Of a stretch of DNA of 64,000 nucleotides, positions 1 to 9,064 are shown one piece after another. The notes under the pieces were generated by a model. That model searched no databases and was not told the DNA's origin. It saw only the letters and a list, made by a program, of their open reading frames with translations. Position 1 is the stretch's first letter; each line of letters starts with the position of its first letter. Source of the stretch: Thermosediminibacter oceani DSM 16646 (lineage in GTDB: Bacteria > Bacillota > Thermosediminibacteria > Thermosediminibacterales > Thermosediminibacteraceae); NCBI RefSeq assembly GCF_000144645.1, contig NC_014377.1, positions 496,001-560,000 of the forward strand. The letters run 5' to 3'. Position numbers and translations under genes: made by a program.

Positions 1-1
1 T

Positions 2-1135
2 AACAGTAAAAGTAAAGTTCTTTTCCTCGCCACAGTCTACACACATCTGGCTGCCTTCCATATTCCTTTTATGCGGCTTCTTCAAGAAAAAGGCTATGAG
101 GTACACGCAGCAGCTTCCCCGGATGACGGGGGAAAAGAAGAGGTAGAGGCTATAAGGGCAAGGTGCTGGGATATACCTTTTTCCCGCTCGCCCTATAGCC
201 TTAAAAACTGGCGTGCTTTAAGAGAATTAGACCATCTATTCGAGGCTCATCGCTTTGATCTTATCCATGTACATACTCCTGTTGCCGCTTTTTTGGGAAG
301 GTTTATGGCCAAAGCTAAATGCCAGGGCCCCGTGCTGTATACGGCCCATGGATTTCACTTTTACCGTGGTGTACCATTAAAAAACTGGCTCCTTTATTAT
401 CCGATGGAACGCTTGGCTTCCCACTGGACCGACGGGCTCATCGTGATAAATAGGGAAGATTTCGAAATCGCGCGCCGGTTCGGTTTTGAGCCGGGAAGGA
501 ACCTGTTTTATGTTCATGGTGTAGGAGTTAATCTTAGCTGTTATACGTCTCTGCCTTCTAAAGGACAATATATACGAGTGGACCTCGGACTTTCCCACTC
601 TGATATAATTATCACCTGTGTAGCAGAAATGACTCCCAATAAAAATCATATATTGATCTTAAAGGCATGGAAGAAGCTGGCGGCAAAATGTTCCCACTGT
701 CACCTCCTTCTAGTGGGAAAAGGAGAGCTAATGCCGGCTTTGAAGAAGAAGGTAAAGGAAGAAAAAATACCACGGGTGTATTTCCTGGGCTACCGCCGGG
801 ATGTGCCTCAGATCCTTCGGGAAAGTGATATTGTAACTCTAACCTCCAAGCGTGAAGGCCTTCCTAAGTCTATTATGGAAGCTATGGCTGCTGGAAAACC
901 GGTGGTGGCTACTAATGTTCGAGGCAGTCGCGATCTGGTGGAACACGGGAAAACGGGGTTTCTAGTGGATTTAGGTGATGATGAAGGTTTATTTTTCGCC
1001 CTTAAAAGTCTTATCGAAAACGGAGAATTACGCAAAACTATGGGCAAAGCCGGCCGTGAAAAAATTAAAGATTATTCTATGGACAGGGTTCTAAATGAGA
1101 TGGAGGCTATTTACATGCGTTATCTGGCATTGTAG
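2..1135 (+). CDS. GT4 family glycosyltransferase, EpsD-like (5' end outside window)
   Basis: Retaining glycosyltransferase that would add a sugar to a lipid-linked polysaccharide precursor at the inner face of the membrane. The frame is open to the window edge and reads FLATVYTHLAAFHIPFMRLL upstream of the first internal ATG (71), so the true start lies before base 1. The N-terminal Rossmann half has the HVHTP and TAHGFHFY segments usual in EpsD-type enzymes. The C-terminal GT-B half has the donor-site motif EGLPKSIMEAMAAG (E-x7-E) followed by GKPVVATNVRG. It is followed after 84 bp by a sugar-phosphate transferase, fitting an exopolysaccharide operon. Donor and acceptor sugars cannot be told from sequence. 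Confidence 0.88.
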   Translation, partial: NSKSKVLFLATVYTHLAAFHIPFMRLLQEKGYEVHAAASPDDGGKEEVEAIRARCWDIPFSRSPYSLKNWRALRELDHLFEAHRFDLIHVHTPVAAFLGRFMAKAKCQGPVLYTAHGFHFYRGVPLKNWLLYYPMERLASHWTDGLIVINREDFEIARRFGFEPGRNLFYVHGVGVNLSCYTSLPSKGQYIRVDLGLSHSDIIITCVAEMTPNKNHILILKAWKKLAAKCSHCHLLLVGKGELMPALKKKVKEEKIPRVYFLGYRRDVPQILRESDIVTLTSKREGLPKSIMEAMAAGKPVVATNVRGSRDLVEHGKTGFLVDLGDDEGLFFALKSLIENGELRKTMGKAGREKIKDYSMDRVLNEMEAIYMRYLAL

Positions 1136-1219
1136 GTGGCTACCCGATAAAATTGTTCGCAGTGAGAAAACTCTTTGAATTATTTTAATTAATAAGAGAA
1201 TATTAGGGGAGCTCCTCTG

Positions 1220-2620
1220 ATGAACGGGAAAACAAAAAAGAATTTAATTTCATTATTATTAGCGATACTAGATATATTTTTTATCAATTTGGGTTATTTA
1301 TTAATTTTTCATCTATGGAAAGGCAAATTTACAACCGAGAATATAGAGGCTTACATTACCGTCATCCCTGTAATTTCAATAACAGCTTTGATATTATTCA
1401 ACATATACGGTATATATAACATCGAGAGGAGAAACATAAGTGAACTTGCTGTTTCAAGTGTAATTGCGCTCTTTTTTTCCAATGTTATCGGTATGGCTTC
1501 AAGCTTTTTCCTTCGGAGCTTTGCATTTCCTAGGAGTGTTTTTATCGGTGGTTTTATATTACAAACTGTTTTTATCGTTACTTTAAGGTACATAGCAATA
1601 AATTTATACAAAAAGATACACGGCCCGGAGAGATTGCTCATAGTAGGACGAGAGGAAGATGCGAAGCAAATTATAAACAGCATTTCCAGAATAGACCACG
1701 GGTGGGTAGACTGCAGGTATGCAGTGCTGGAAAATGAAGCAAAAATGCTTGAATGGGCTATGAACCTGGCCGATACCATATTTTTAACGGCTGAGGCGGC
1801 TAAAAATTTAAAAAAAGAGATTGTGGACGCTTCGTTAAAAGGAAAGAAAATTGCTATCATTCCAGATTTATATGAAATACTAATGCCGAAAGCTAGACTT
1901 GTCACTTTCGATGATTTGCTGGTCTTTGAATTCCCTCACTGGAATGTAAGCAGAGGTCAACGGGTAATAAAAAGGGTGCTGGATTTTATCAGCGCATTTG
2001 TTGGACTGATTTTGTCTCTTCCGCTAATTATCATCATATCGATTCTTATTAAACTTACTTCCGAAGGCCCGATCTTATATATTCAAGAGCGAATAGGCCA
2101 GTATGGAAAGAAATTCAAACTTTATAAGTTCAGAACCATGATAAACAATGCTGAAAAACATACCGGTCCGGTAATGGCTGGCAAAGACGATCCGCGGCTG
2201 ACCCCCCTGGGCAAGATATTGCGGGCCCTGAGGTTTGATGAAATACCACAGCTGATAAACGTCCTAAAGGGTGACATGAGCCTCATAGGGCCGAGGCCCG
2301 AAAGGCCGGTTTTTGTCGAAAAATACTGCCAAATCAACCCTTACTATAACTATCGCCACTTGGTGAAGCCAGGGATAACAGGCTTGGCCCAGGTAATGGG
2401 GAGTTACGATACTTCCTTCGAGGATAAGCTTAGGTATGACCTATATTATATAAGCAATTATTCCCTTTTACTTGATTTAAAGATATTCTTCCTTACCTTA
2501 AAGACCATTTTGTTAGCGGAGGGGATTGTAAAGAAAAAAAATATCGACGTTGACGAACAGTGGCAGAATATGATAGTCCTCTGTAGCGATGAGTTGTCTT
2601 CCAGTAAGGAAAATAAATGA
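1220..2620 (+). CDS. Polyprenyl-phosphate sugar-1-phosphate transferase (initiating transferase)
   Basis: A 466-residue polyprenyl glycosylphosphotransferase that would load the first sugar-1-phosphate onto undecaprenyl phosphate. The N-terminal 130 residues contain about four hydrophobic helices. A nucleotide-binding-like middle (LLIVGREEDAKQII) follows. From about residue 250 comes the catalytic bacterial sugar transferase domain: a membrane re-entrant segment, then KLYKFRTM, RFDEIPQLINVLKGDMSLIG, PRPERP and KPGITGLAQV. Length and layout are normal for the family. It ends its operon: an intrinsic terminator lies 30 bp downstream. A second initiating transferase is encoded at 9065-10615, so this one probably belongs to a separate upstream polysaccharide cluster. 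Confidence 0.9.
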   Translation: MNGKTKKNLISLLLAILDIFFINLGYLLIFHLWKGKFTTENIEAYITVIPVISITALILFNIYGIYNIERRNISELAVSSVIALFFSNVIGMASSFFLRSFAFPRSVFIGGFILQTVFIVTLRYIAINLYKKIHGPERLLIVGREEDAKQIINSISRIDHGWVDCRYAVLENEAKMLEWAMNLADTIFLTAEAAKNLKKEIVDASLKGKKIAIIPDLYEILMPKARLVTFDDLLVFEFPHWNVSRGQRVIKRVLDFISAFVGLILSLPLIIIISILIKLTSEGPILYIQERIGQYGKKFKLYKFRTMINNAEKHTGPVMAGKDDPRLTPLGKILRALRFDEIPQLINVLKGDMSLIGPRPERPVFVEKYCQINPYYNYRHLVKPGITGLAQVMGSYDTSFEDKLRYDLYYISNYSLLLDLKIFFLTLKTILLAEGIVKKKNIDVDEQWQNMIVLCSDELSSSKENK

Positions 2621-2651
2621 AAATAAAGTGTTTAATACCGAGAATCTTAAA

Positions 2652-2680
2652 AAAATCCTGTTATTCAAACAGGATTTTTT
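2652..2680 (+). terminator. Intrinsic terminator after the first EPS operon
   Basis: A 9-bp stem, AAAATCCTG / CAGGATTTT with a 9-nt loop, runs straight into a T-run. It lies just downstream of the sugar transferase stop and separates it from the cpsB-led operon. Confidence 0.85.
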
Positions 2681-2853
2681 ATTACATAGATTTTATTATG
2701 AAATCTATTATTTGGTTAAAATTATAACTTATGGCAGGAAAAACTAATTTTATGTCGAATATACAAACAAAGACAAACATAGACATATATCATTATAAAA
2801 CATATATATATTGGGGGCGCGATAGGACGGGGTTAAAAAAGGAGGCAGAGTAA

Positions 2854-3660
2854 GTGATAGACTTACACGCCCATATATTACCTGGAATAGACGACGGCTC
2901 TCCGGACCTGGACACATCTTTAAAAATGGCAGAAATAGCTGCATCCGAAGGCATAAGAAAGATGGTGGCAACCCCCCATTTTATCACTAAAGAAAGGGAG
3001 TTGGAGAGAGAGCTCATCCTGGAAAAGGTGAAAGAACTCAACGACTTGTTCAGGGAAAAAGGCATCGACCTGGAGGTATACCCGGGGCAGGAGGTGTTCC
3101 TTTCCCCAGAGATACCGGAGCTGCTGGATGAGGGCAAGTTACTCACCCTTTTCGACGGCGGGAAGTATCTGCTGGTGGAACTGCCCATGATGAGCATACC
3201 CCCTTATTCATTGAATATTATTCATTCGGTTCACCTCAGGGGAGTAAAGGTTATCCTGGCCCACCCGGAGCGGAACCGGGAAATAATTGCAGATATCAAA
3301 AAACTCTGCGAATTTGTCAGGATAGGTACTCTGGTGCAGGTGAACTCCCTCAGCCTCATGGGTGTATTCGGCAGGGAATCCATGCGCACCGCCGAAAAAA
3401 TCTTAAAGGAGGGGCTGGCTCACATTATCGCCACCGATTGCCACACAGCCCGCTCTAGGGCTCCCAGGATGAAAAAAGCCCTGGCTGCACTTAGCGAAAA
3501 GGCTGCAAGCCTTTTATCGGTGGAAAATCCCCGCCTGGTTATGGAAGGAAAGCAAATAGAAGTACCTTTCGCTGGCTATAAAGCTGGCCATTTAGGCATC
3601 GCGAAAAAGCTGGCGCTTTTTTTCAGCGGTTTCAAGGTTGTTAAGGAAAGGGAGGTATAG
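2854..3660 (+). CDS. ywqE: Tyrosine-protein phosphatase of the PHP family (CpsB/YwqE type)
   Basis: A 268-residue metal-dependent PHP-fold phosphatase that removes phosphate from the tyrosine-rich tail of the capsule/EPS tyrosine kinase, here the one at 8298-9014. The N-terminus carries the metal-binding HAH motif (IDLHAHILPGIDDG, residues 5 and 7). Further ligand motifs are ATPHFI, AHPERN and ATDCHTARSR near residue 195. Length is typical. The GTG start is supported by AAAGGAGG 8-9 nt upstream. It leads the second polysaccharide operon and is followed without a gap by an SLH protein. The gene name is assigned by family resemblance. Confidence 0.93.
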   Translation: MIDLHAHILPGIDDGSPDLDTSLKMAEIAASEGIRKMVATPHFITKERELERELILEKVKELNDLFREKGIDLEVYPGQEVFLSPEIPELLDEGKLLTLFDGGKYLLVELPMMSIPPYSLNIIHSVHLRGVKVILAHPERNREIIADIKKLCEFVRIGTLVQVNSLSLMGVFGRESMRTAEKILKEGLAHIIATDCHTARSRAPRMKKALAALSEKAASLLSVENPRLVMEGKQIEVPFAGYKAGHLGIAKKLALFFSGFKVVKEREV

Positions 3661-3661
3661 G

Positions 3662-4729
3662 ATGGGTGGTTTGAAAAAATCGCGCATAGTGACAGTTTTT
3701 GCAATTTTCCTATTATGCCTTTCCTTGAATTATGCAAGACCCGCCGCTATCGAACTGGACGAAGGCCTGATCGACCTTGCCTTTGAAAAGTTAAAGACTC
3801 TCGACCCCACCGTGAAATCCGACGCTATAGACCTGCTGGAGATTTTTTTTAATAGCGAACAGGGCCTTGAAGACCTGAAGGATTCTCTGCCGGATATACT
3901 GGCCCTGGTGGTGGGGGAGAATTATCAAGATCTGCTCTCAAAACACGGTCTCAGCCTTGGGCGGCTGAAGTCTGACATAGACGACCTTAAAAAATGGAGT
4001 AAAGAGGACAGGCTGAAACTCCTGGATCTCATCGAAAAGGGCGACAAGGAGGGCGTAAAGGCCCTGGTTGAAAAATACGAGGGCAGCGACAACTCAGCTT
4101 CAGGAGGCGGCAGCCTCCCGGAACAGCCAATTCAAAACCAGCCGGTATTTCCAGAAATATCGATTAAATTCAACGATATCGAAAATCACTGGGCCAGGAC
4201 CTACATCGAATTCATAGCATCTAAAGGCATCATAAAAGGGAAGGCCGACGGATTATTCGCACCGGAAGACAGGGTGACCAGAGCTGAATTTACGGCAATG
4301 CTTGTTAGACTTCTCAAGCTGGAGGATGAGGGAACCGGTAAAGATCTACCCTTCACCGATGTAAAGCCGGACGACTGGTTTTACAGCATCGTAAAAGCAG
4401 CATACAACTCGGGCCTTGCAAGGGGCATAGGAAATAAATTCGATCCCAACAGCCTTATCACCAGGCAGGAAATGGCTGTACTCGTCACCCGCGCCGCATC
4501 GATTATGAACAAATCAGCTTTTGTAGACAGCGCGGAAGTAGAAAAAATCCTGTCCGCTTACAAAGACCGGGACAGGATATCCGACTGGGCCAAGACGGAA
4601 ATCGCGGTTGCCGTGAAACTTGGGTTGATCAGCGGAGTAAGTGCCGATATCCTGGTACCTGGCGATACCGCCACTCGCGCCCAGGCGGCGACTGTGATAT
4701 ATAACCTTTATAGACTCATATATGAATGA
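3662..4729 (+). CDS. Secreted S-layer-homology (SLH) domain protein, 355 aa
   Basis: A secreted protein expected to bind secondary cell-wall polymer. It has an N-terminal signal peptide (KKSRIVTVFAIFLLCLSLNY), then a charged helical region of about 120 residues, a short Ser/Gly/Pro linker, and three SLH repeats filling the C-terminal half (FNDIENHWARTYIE, FTDVKPDDWFYSI, YKDRDRISDWAKTE). TRAEF/TRQEM/TRAQA marks each repeat. The ATG at 3662 is preferred over the in-frame upstream codon at 3638 because GGGAGGT lies 6 nt before it and the longer form would place RKGRYR before the signal peptide. It probably links the glycan layer to the cell wall. Confidence 0.88.
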   Translation: MGGLKKSRIVTVFAIFLLCLSLNYARPAAIELDEGLIDLAFEKLKTLDPTVKSDAIDLLEIFFNSEQGLEDLKDSLPDILALVVGENYQDLLSKHGLSLGRLKSDIDDLKKWSKEDRLKLLDLIEKGDKEGVKALVEKYEGSDNSASGGGSLPEQPIQNQPVFPEISIKFNDIENHWARTYIEFIASKGIIKGKADGLFAPEDRVTRAEFTAMLVRLLKLEDEGTGKDLPFTDVKPDDWFYSIVKAAYNSGLARGIGNKFDPNSLITRQEMAVLVTRAASIMNKSAFVDSAEVEKILSAYKDRDRISDWAKTEIAVAVKLGLISGVSADILVPGDTATRAQAATVIYNLYRLIYE

Positions 4730-4826
4730 TAAAGAACTTTAGCGAGAAGGGGGGATATAGGGGCGGTAGTTGATCGATTTGTGTATTTTTTATCGTCATT
4801 GAGAAGAAAGGGGGCTTAAATTTTTT

Positions 4827-6944
4827 ATGAGAGGCTTAACTAGAAAGGCGATATCAATAGCCCTGGTTTTAATGATGCTCGTTGCGGCAATGCCCGCATG
4901 GGCCGAAACGGGGGATTTGACCGATGACCAGATTAACAGCCTAGCTTTCTCTGTTTTTTTGCGGAGCAAGCTGGAAGGCCTGAGTGTGGAGGAGATAAAA
5001 AAGTTAATCGACCTCATTGAGAAAATCGACCAGAAGGATATTATCGTAGATAAATTATTCGAAACCGCCCTTGACTCCAGGCTCAATGGGTACGGAATCA
5101 CCCGGGATTCCGTGACGGATTTCGCCAAAAGCTTAAGAGATGACAAATTTCAAAATAAATCCTGGAAAGAATGGACAAAAGAGATTGCCGAAAAGGTAAA
5201 AGAGCCGGGGATCAACAGCTTAACGCAGGATCAGATAAACTGGATAAAACACCTGGACAACGACATTTTTGATAAGAAATTCCCCGGATTAACAGCCCTT
5301 ATCAACACGAAATTCAACAATAAGTTCGACTTTATAAGGTTTAACCGTCAGGTCTTCGAAAAAGTAATAACGAAAAATATTGACATCTCCTACGAGGGAG
5401 GCAGATTTTCCGTTAGTTTTAAGGACAGCCTGAAGGATGACCTGAACCTTTACCTCAGCGGCCAGCCAGCGGCAGTCTCCGGTTATTTTAAAAAAGGCCA
5501 GAGTATAGTCCCGCTTAACGAGCAAGAAATAGAAGCGTTGGAAGATGTAATAACTGATATCATAACTGCTTTTAACGATAGCGAATTTACCACTAGTGAA
5601 AAAGACCTAATAGCAAAAGCACTGGAAAGCTTTGGCTTTGACGTAAAAGGATATCCCGTAACCCCTCCTGAACCGGGAGATGACGGTAGCAGTGGCGGCA
5701 CCGGTGGTGGCGGTGGCGGAGGAGGCGCTGCACCCAGCGAGCCCGAAATCGAAATCCCCAAAGACCAGAACAAACCGGTGGCAGTCATCGTACCCGCTGA
5801 TGCGGTTAAAGTTACCGTGGCCGACGGCAAAGCAGTTGTAACTTTCGATGAAAAGGCCGTCAGCGACCTCCTCAAGCTCCTCGATGAAGCGGTGAAAAAG
5901 GCCGAAGGCAAGAAGCTGGCCCTTATTATAGATCTCACCGGCAGCGAAAAAATAGGAGACAAAGCGACCGTCGAACTCCCCGCAAGCCTTGCAGCAAAAG
6001 CCTTCGAAAAAGGCGCAACCCTGACTGTCAACCTCAAGAAAATCGGCATAGACCTGCCCGCAGGTTCCGTGGAAGTGGGGAATAATGCTCTGAAGATCAA
6101 CGTCGAAGCAAAGGACGCAAAAAGTGCGCTGATGAACATCAAAGGCATAGAAAATATGAGACCGGTGGGTTCCGCCGTTGAAGCCAACGTGCTTTTGGGA
6201 GACAATCCGGCATCCTTCAAGAAGAAGGTAACTCTGCGCCTTTCAATAAAAGGCCTTACCACCAATATCGATAAACTGGGGATCTACTACCTCAACGAGA
6301 AAGAAGGCAGGGCCGAATTCAAAGGCGGCAAAGTAGATAAAGCCAGCGGTGAAATCAGGGCAAATCTAGCCCACCTCAGCACATACGTGCTCCTGGAATA
6401 TGATAGGACTTTCGGGGACATTAAGTCCCATTGGGCAAAGAACTACGTTGAGTCCATGGCGGCAAAACACGTGGTCGATGGCCGCACAGCGGACAAATTC
6501 GTGCCCAACGACAATGTGACCAGAGCTGAATTTGCCAAGCTCGTAGTAGGCGCCCTTGAACTGGACCTTGTCAAATACAAAGGCTCCTTCGAGGACGTAG
6601 CCTCCGGCGCCTGGTATGCCGACTACATACAGACGGCTTATGACAACGGCCTGATTACCGGTAGAGTCGAAGGCAAGGTATTTGACCCCAACGCTAAGAT
6701 AACCAGGCAGGAGATAATGGCGATCATAGGAAGGGCTCTTGCCCGAAAGCCCTCGAAAGATGCCGGCACGCTGCTTGCCCCGTTCAAGGACGCGGCAGAG
6801 ATAGCCGGTTACGCGAAAGAACATGTCGCGCTGCTGGTTGAAATGGGCATCGTCAGCGGCTATCCCGACGGTACCGTAAGGCCACAGGCTCACACAACCA
6901 GAGCCGAGGCAGTAAAGCTCATATACGGGCTTTACAACAACTGA
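4827..6944 (+). CDS. Large secreted SLH-domain protein, 705 aa
   Basis: A secreted wall-associated protein. The signal peptide (KAISIALVLMMLVAAMPAWA) is cleaved near residue 27. A helical region of about 250 residues follows, then a poly-glycine linker (GSSGGTGGGGGGGG, near residue 290). A beta-rich region of about 230 residues (VIVPADAVKVTVADGKAVV onwards) comes next and resembles modules placed before SLH domains in clostridial surface proteins. Three C-terminal SLH repeats begin FGDIKSHWAKNY, FEDVASGAWYADY and FKDAAEIAGYAKE. The helical N-terminus resembles the shorter SLH neighbour, so the two may be related by duplication and divergence. Specific function is unknown. Confidence 0.87.
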   Translation: MRGLTRKAISIALVLMMLVAAMPAWAETGDLTDDQINSLAFSVFLRSKLEGLSVEEIKKLIDLIEKIDQKDIIVDKLFETALDSRLNGYGITRDSVTDFAKSLRDDKFQNKSWKEWTKEIAEKVKEPGINSLTQDQINWIKHLDNDIFDKKFPGLTALINTKFNNKFDFIRFNRQVFEKVITKNIDISYEGGRFSVSFKDSLKDDLNLYLSGQPAAVSGYFKKGQSIVPLNEQEIEALEDVITDIITAFNDSEFTTSEKDLIAKALESFGFDVKGYPVTPPEPGDDGSSGGTGGGGGGGGAAPSEPEIEIPKDQNKPVAVIVPADAVKVTVADGKAVVTFDEKAVSDLLKLLDEAVKKAEGKKLALIIDLTGSEKIGDKATVELPASLAAKAFEKGATLTVNLKKIGIDLPAGSVEVGNNALKINVEAKDAKSALMNIKGIENMRPVGSAVEANVLLGDNPASFKKKVTLRLSIKGLTTNIDKLGIYYLNEKEGRAEFKGGKVDKASGEIRANLAHLSTYVLLEYDRTFGDIKSHWAKNYVESMAAKHVVDGRTADKFVPNDNVTRAEFAKLVVGALELDLVKYKGSFEDVASGAWYADYIQTAYDNGLITGRVEGKVFDPNAKITRQEIMAIIGRALARKPSKDAGTLLAPFKDAAEIAGYAKEHVALLVEMGIVSGYPDGTVRPQAHTTRAEAVKLIYGLYNN

Positions 6945-6951
6945 TAATATC

Positions 6952-6984
6952 CGGGGGTACTCGCCGGAGTGCCCCCGCCTTATT
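6952..6984 (+). terminator. GC-rich hairpin, probable attenuator or weak terminator
   Basis: An 11-bp stem (one G-U pair), CGGGGGTACTC / GAGTGCCCCCG with a GCCG loop, lies between the large SLH gene and the next gene. It is followed by CCTTATT rather than a clean T-run, so partial read-through into the downstream wzz and kinase genes is likely. Confidence 0.55.
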
Positions 6985-7002
6985 AAAATTAGGAGAATAA
7001 CG

Positions 7003-7566
7003 ATGGGGAAAGAAAAAGGGAAAATACCGTACAAAGCAATAATAATCACTCTGGCATTATTCCTAGCCTTAATAATATCAGCCTACCACATTCTTGTAAA
7101 TGAAGCGTTCGATCTAGTCTTTCCGGACCATCCCGGAGAGGTGTCCCAAAGCGGGGGACAAGCTCAGCCTCCTACTGACATAAAATCCCCTGATTTACCC
7201 AGGACGCCGGAGGTAGATGTTCACGAAACCGGATCTGAAGAAGGACAAACATCCCGAGGTACACCGCCGCCGAAATTCGAGAAACCCGAAAAACCTTTAG
7301 GTACTACCGCAGGAAAGGCTATAGAGGACATATCGATTGATGAAATTTCCGGGAATATAAGCTTTTCCGATAAGAGGCGGATACTGTGGCTGGTAGTCAG
7401 AAGGCTGACCAGTGATGACATAAAATACCTTCTAGGGCTTTTAAAGGGGGGATTGACGGAAAGCGAAAAAGAGGAAGCTAAAAAAATTGCTTTCAGTAGG
7501 TTTACCCCTGAAGAAATTCAGGAGATCCGGTCGCTGTACCATAAGTACAAACACCTTACCGAATAA
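7003..7566 (+). CDS. Small membrane-anchored protein of unknown function, 187 aa
   Basis: I do not recognise the family. A basic N-terminus precedes one membrane helix (AIIITLALFLALIISAY, about residues 12-30). An exported Pro/Ser/Glu-rich low-complexity linker of about 70 residues follows (PPTDIKSPDLPRTPEVD, PPPKFEKPEKP). The C-terminal 75 residues are charged and helical (SDKRRILWLVVRRLTSDDIK onward). GGAGAA lies just upstream of the ATG. It is encoded 19 bp before the wzz gene and behind two SLH genes, so a role in export or wall attachment of the polysaccharide is plausible but not shown. Confidence 0.72.
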   Translation: MGKEKGKIPYKAIIITLALFLALIISAYHILVNEAFDLVFPDHPGEVSQSGGQAQPPTDIKSPDLPRTPEVDVHETGSEEGQTSRGTPPPKFEKPEKPLGTTAGKAIEDISIDEISGNISFSDKRRILWLVVRRLTSDDIKYLLGLLKGGLTESEKEEAKKIAFSRFTPEEIQEIRSLYHKYKHLTE

Positions 7567-7584
7567 GAAACGGAGGAGGAAACG

Positions 7585-8298
7585 GTGGAAGAAATCAATA
7601 TCTACGAAGAAGAAATATCGCTGAGAGAAATTATCAGTGTCCTGAAGAAGAGACTTAGGCTCATCACCGTTGTAGTTGCCATCTGCATAATGGCAGCTGC
7701 TACCTACACCTTTTGGATTAAAAAACCCGTTTACGAATCTTATACGACTATTATGGTGGGAAAACCCGTTCAGAGGGTCCAGGATTCGAGCGCACCCATT
7801 ACTTATCAGGAGCTTCAGACCAACCGCCTACTGGTATCTACTTACGGTGAAATCGCCAAAAGCCGTTCAACGCTGGAAGAAGTACTACGGAGGCTTAATC
7901 TGAATACCACCTACGAGAAGCTGAAATCCCGTATTAAAGTGAACCTGGTGAAAAATACCGAAATAATAGAAATCAGGGTATCGGACCACGATCCGGTCAT
8001 GGCGGCCACCATAGCCAACGCGGTCTCTGAAAGCTTTTCAAGGCAAGTCATAAGGATAATGAACGTGGAAAATGTGCAGGTGATCGATGAAGCCATCCCC
8101 ATATACCAAAAAGTCCAACCCAAGCCTGTATTGAATCTTTCGCTTTCGCTTATTCTCGGTCTCATGATGGGAGTATTTTTCGCCTTTTTGCAGGAATCTT
8201 TTGATACCTCAATCAAATCACCGGAAGATGTGGCAAAATACCTGGGCCTGCCGGTAATAGGCTCTATACCTTACATTGAAAAAGGAGAGGTAGCTTAA
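7585..8298 (+). CDS. Wzz-type chain-length determinant / kinase adaptor (YveK, CpsC-like)
   Basis: A 237-residue polysaccharide co-polymerase subunit. It has a Wzz domain with a short cytoplasmic N-terminus (ISLREIISVLKKRLRLI), a first membrane helix at about residues 30-48, an extracytoplasmic region, and a second helix near 185-205 preceded by the Pro-rich QPKPVLNLSL segment. In Firmicutes such proteins activate a separately encoded tyrosine kinase, and that kinase follows with a TAATG overlap. The GTG start has GGAGGAGG upstream. It probably controls polymer length together with the Wzy protein at 17991-19415. Confidence 0.9.
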   Translation: MEEINIYEEEISLREIISVLKKRLRLITVVVAICIMAAATYTFWIKKPVYESYTTIMVGKPVQRVQDSSAPITYQELQTNRLLVSTYGEIAKSRSTLEEVLRRLNLNTTYEKLKSRIKVNLVKNTEIIEIRVSDHDPVMAATIANAVSESFSRQVIRIMNVENVQVIDEAIPIYQKVQPKPVLNLSLSLILGLMMGVFFAFLQESFDTSIKSPEDVAKYLGLPVIGSIPYIEKGEVA

Positions 8299-9014
8299 TG
8301 GAAGAAATGGATGCCCAATTATTCGTAATGGATGACCCGAAATCCGTGGTTTCGGAAGCATTCAGAGTGCTCAGGACAAACCTGCAGTTTTCAAGTATAG
8401 ATAGGCCTTTAAAGAAAGTGGTGGTAACCAGCAGCATCCCTCAGGAAGGGAAAAGCACCGTAATTGCAAACCTGGCGGTTTCGATTGCGAGTGCCGGGAG
8501 CAGGGTGCTCCTGGTGGATGCCGACCTTCGGAGGCCTAAACTTTACAAGTTATTCTTGCTGGAAAATTATAAAGGCCTGTCCAACCTTCTTGCGGAAGAT
8601 CTACCGCTGGATACGGTGGTAAATACCACAAAAGTGGAAAACCTCCACGTCATTACAAGCGGACCGGTACCTCCCAATCCGGCCGAAGTATTGGGTTCAG
8701 CTAAAATGAAGAACTTTCTTGACGAAGTGGCTTCGTTGTATGATATGGTCCTTATCGACGCTCCCCCGGTGAACAGTGTGGCCGATGCGGCGATTCTATC
8801 GACTTTGGTTGACGGAGTAATCCTGGTGGTGGAAGAGGGTTCAACCGAAAGGGAAGCCGCCGTTGCTGCAAAGCAGCAGTTGGATAAGGTAAATGCCAGG
8901 ATTTTGGGGGTAGTGCTCAATAAGGTCAAGCAACAGAAGGGTGGAGGATACTACTATTACTATTATTATTATGGCGAGGGTGATCATAAGCGAAAAAAGA
9001 AGAAGATTACGTAA
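8298..9014 (+). CDS. Bacterial tyrosine kinase (CpsD/CapB/YwqD family)
   Basis: A 238-residue cytoplasmic BY-kinase that autophosphorylates a C-terminal tyrosine cluster and regulates polysaccharide assembly. The Walker A motif is SIPQEGKSTVIANLA (about residue 50), Walker A' is LLVDADLRRPKL, and Walker B is MVLIDAPPV. The tail has eight consecutive tyrosines after GGG and then a Lys-rich end. It overlaps the wzz stop by one base, so the two are translationally coupled. The likely opposing phosphatase is the PHP protein at 2854-3660. Confidence 0.94.
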   Translation: MEEMDAQLFVMDDPKSVVSEAFRVLRTNLQFSSIDRPLKKVVVTSSIPQEGKSTVIANLAVSIASAGSRVLLVDADLRRPKLYKLFLLENYKGLSNLLAEDLPLDTVVNTTKVENLHVITSGPVPPNPAEVLGSAKMKNFLDEVASLYDMVLIDAPPVNSVADAAILSTLVDGVILVVEEGSTEREAAVAAKQQLDKVNARILGVVLNKVKQQKGGGYYYYYYYYGEGDHKRKKKKIT

Positions 9015-9064
9015 TTAACAAAAAACATAATATATGAGAATAGGGCTATGAGAAGGTGAAAGAA

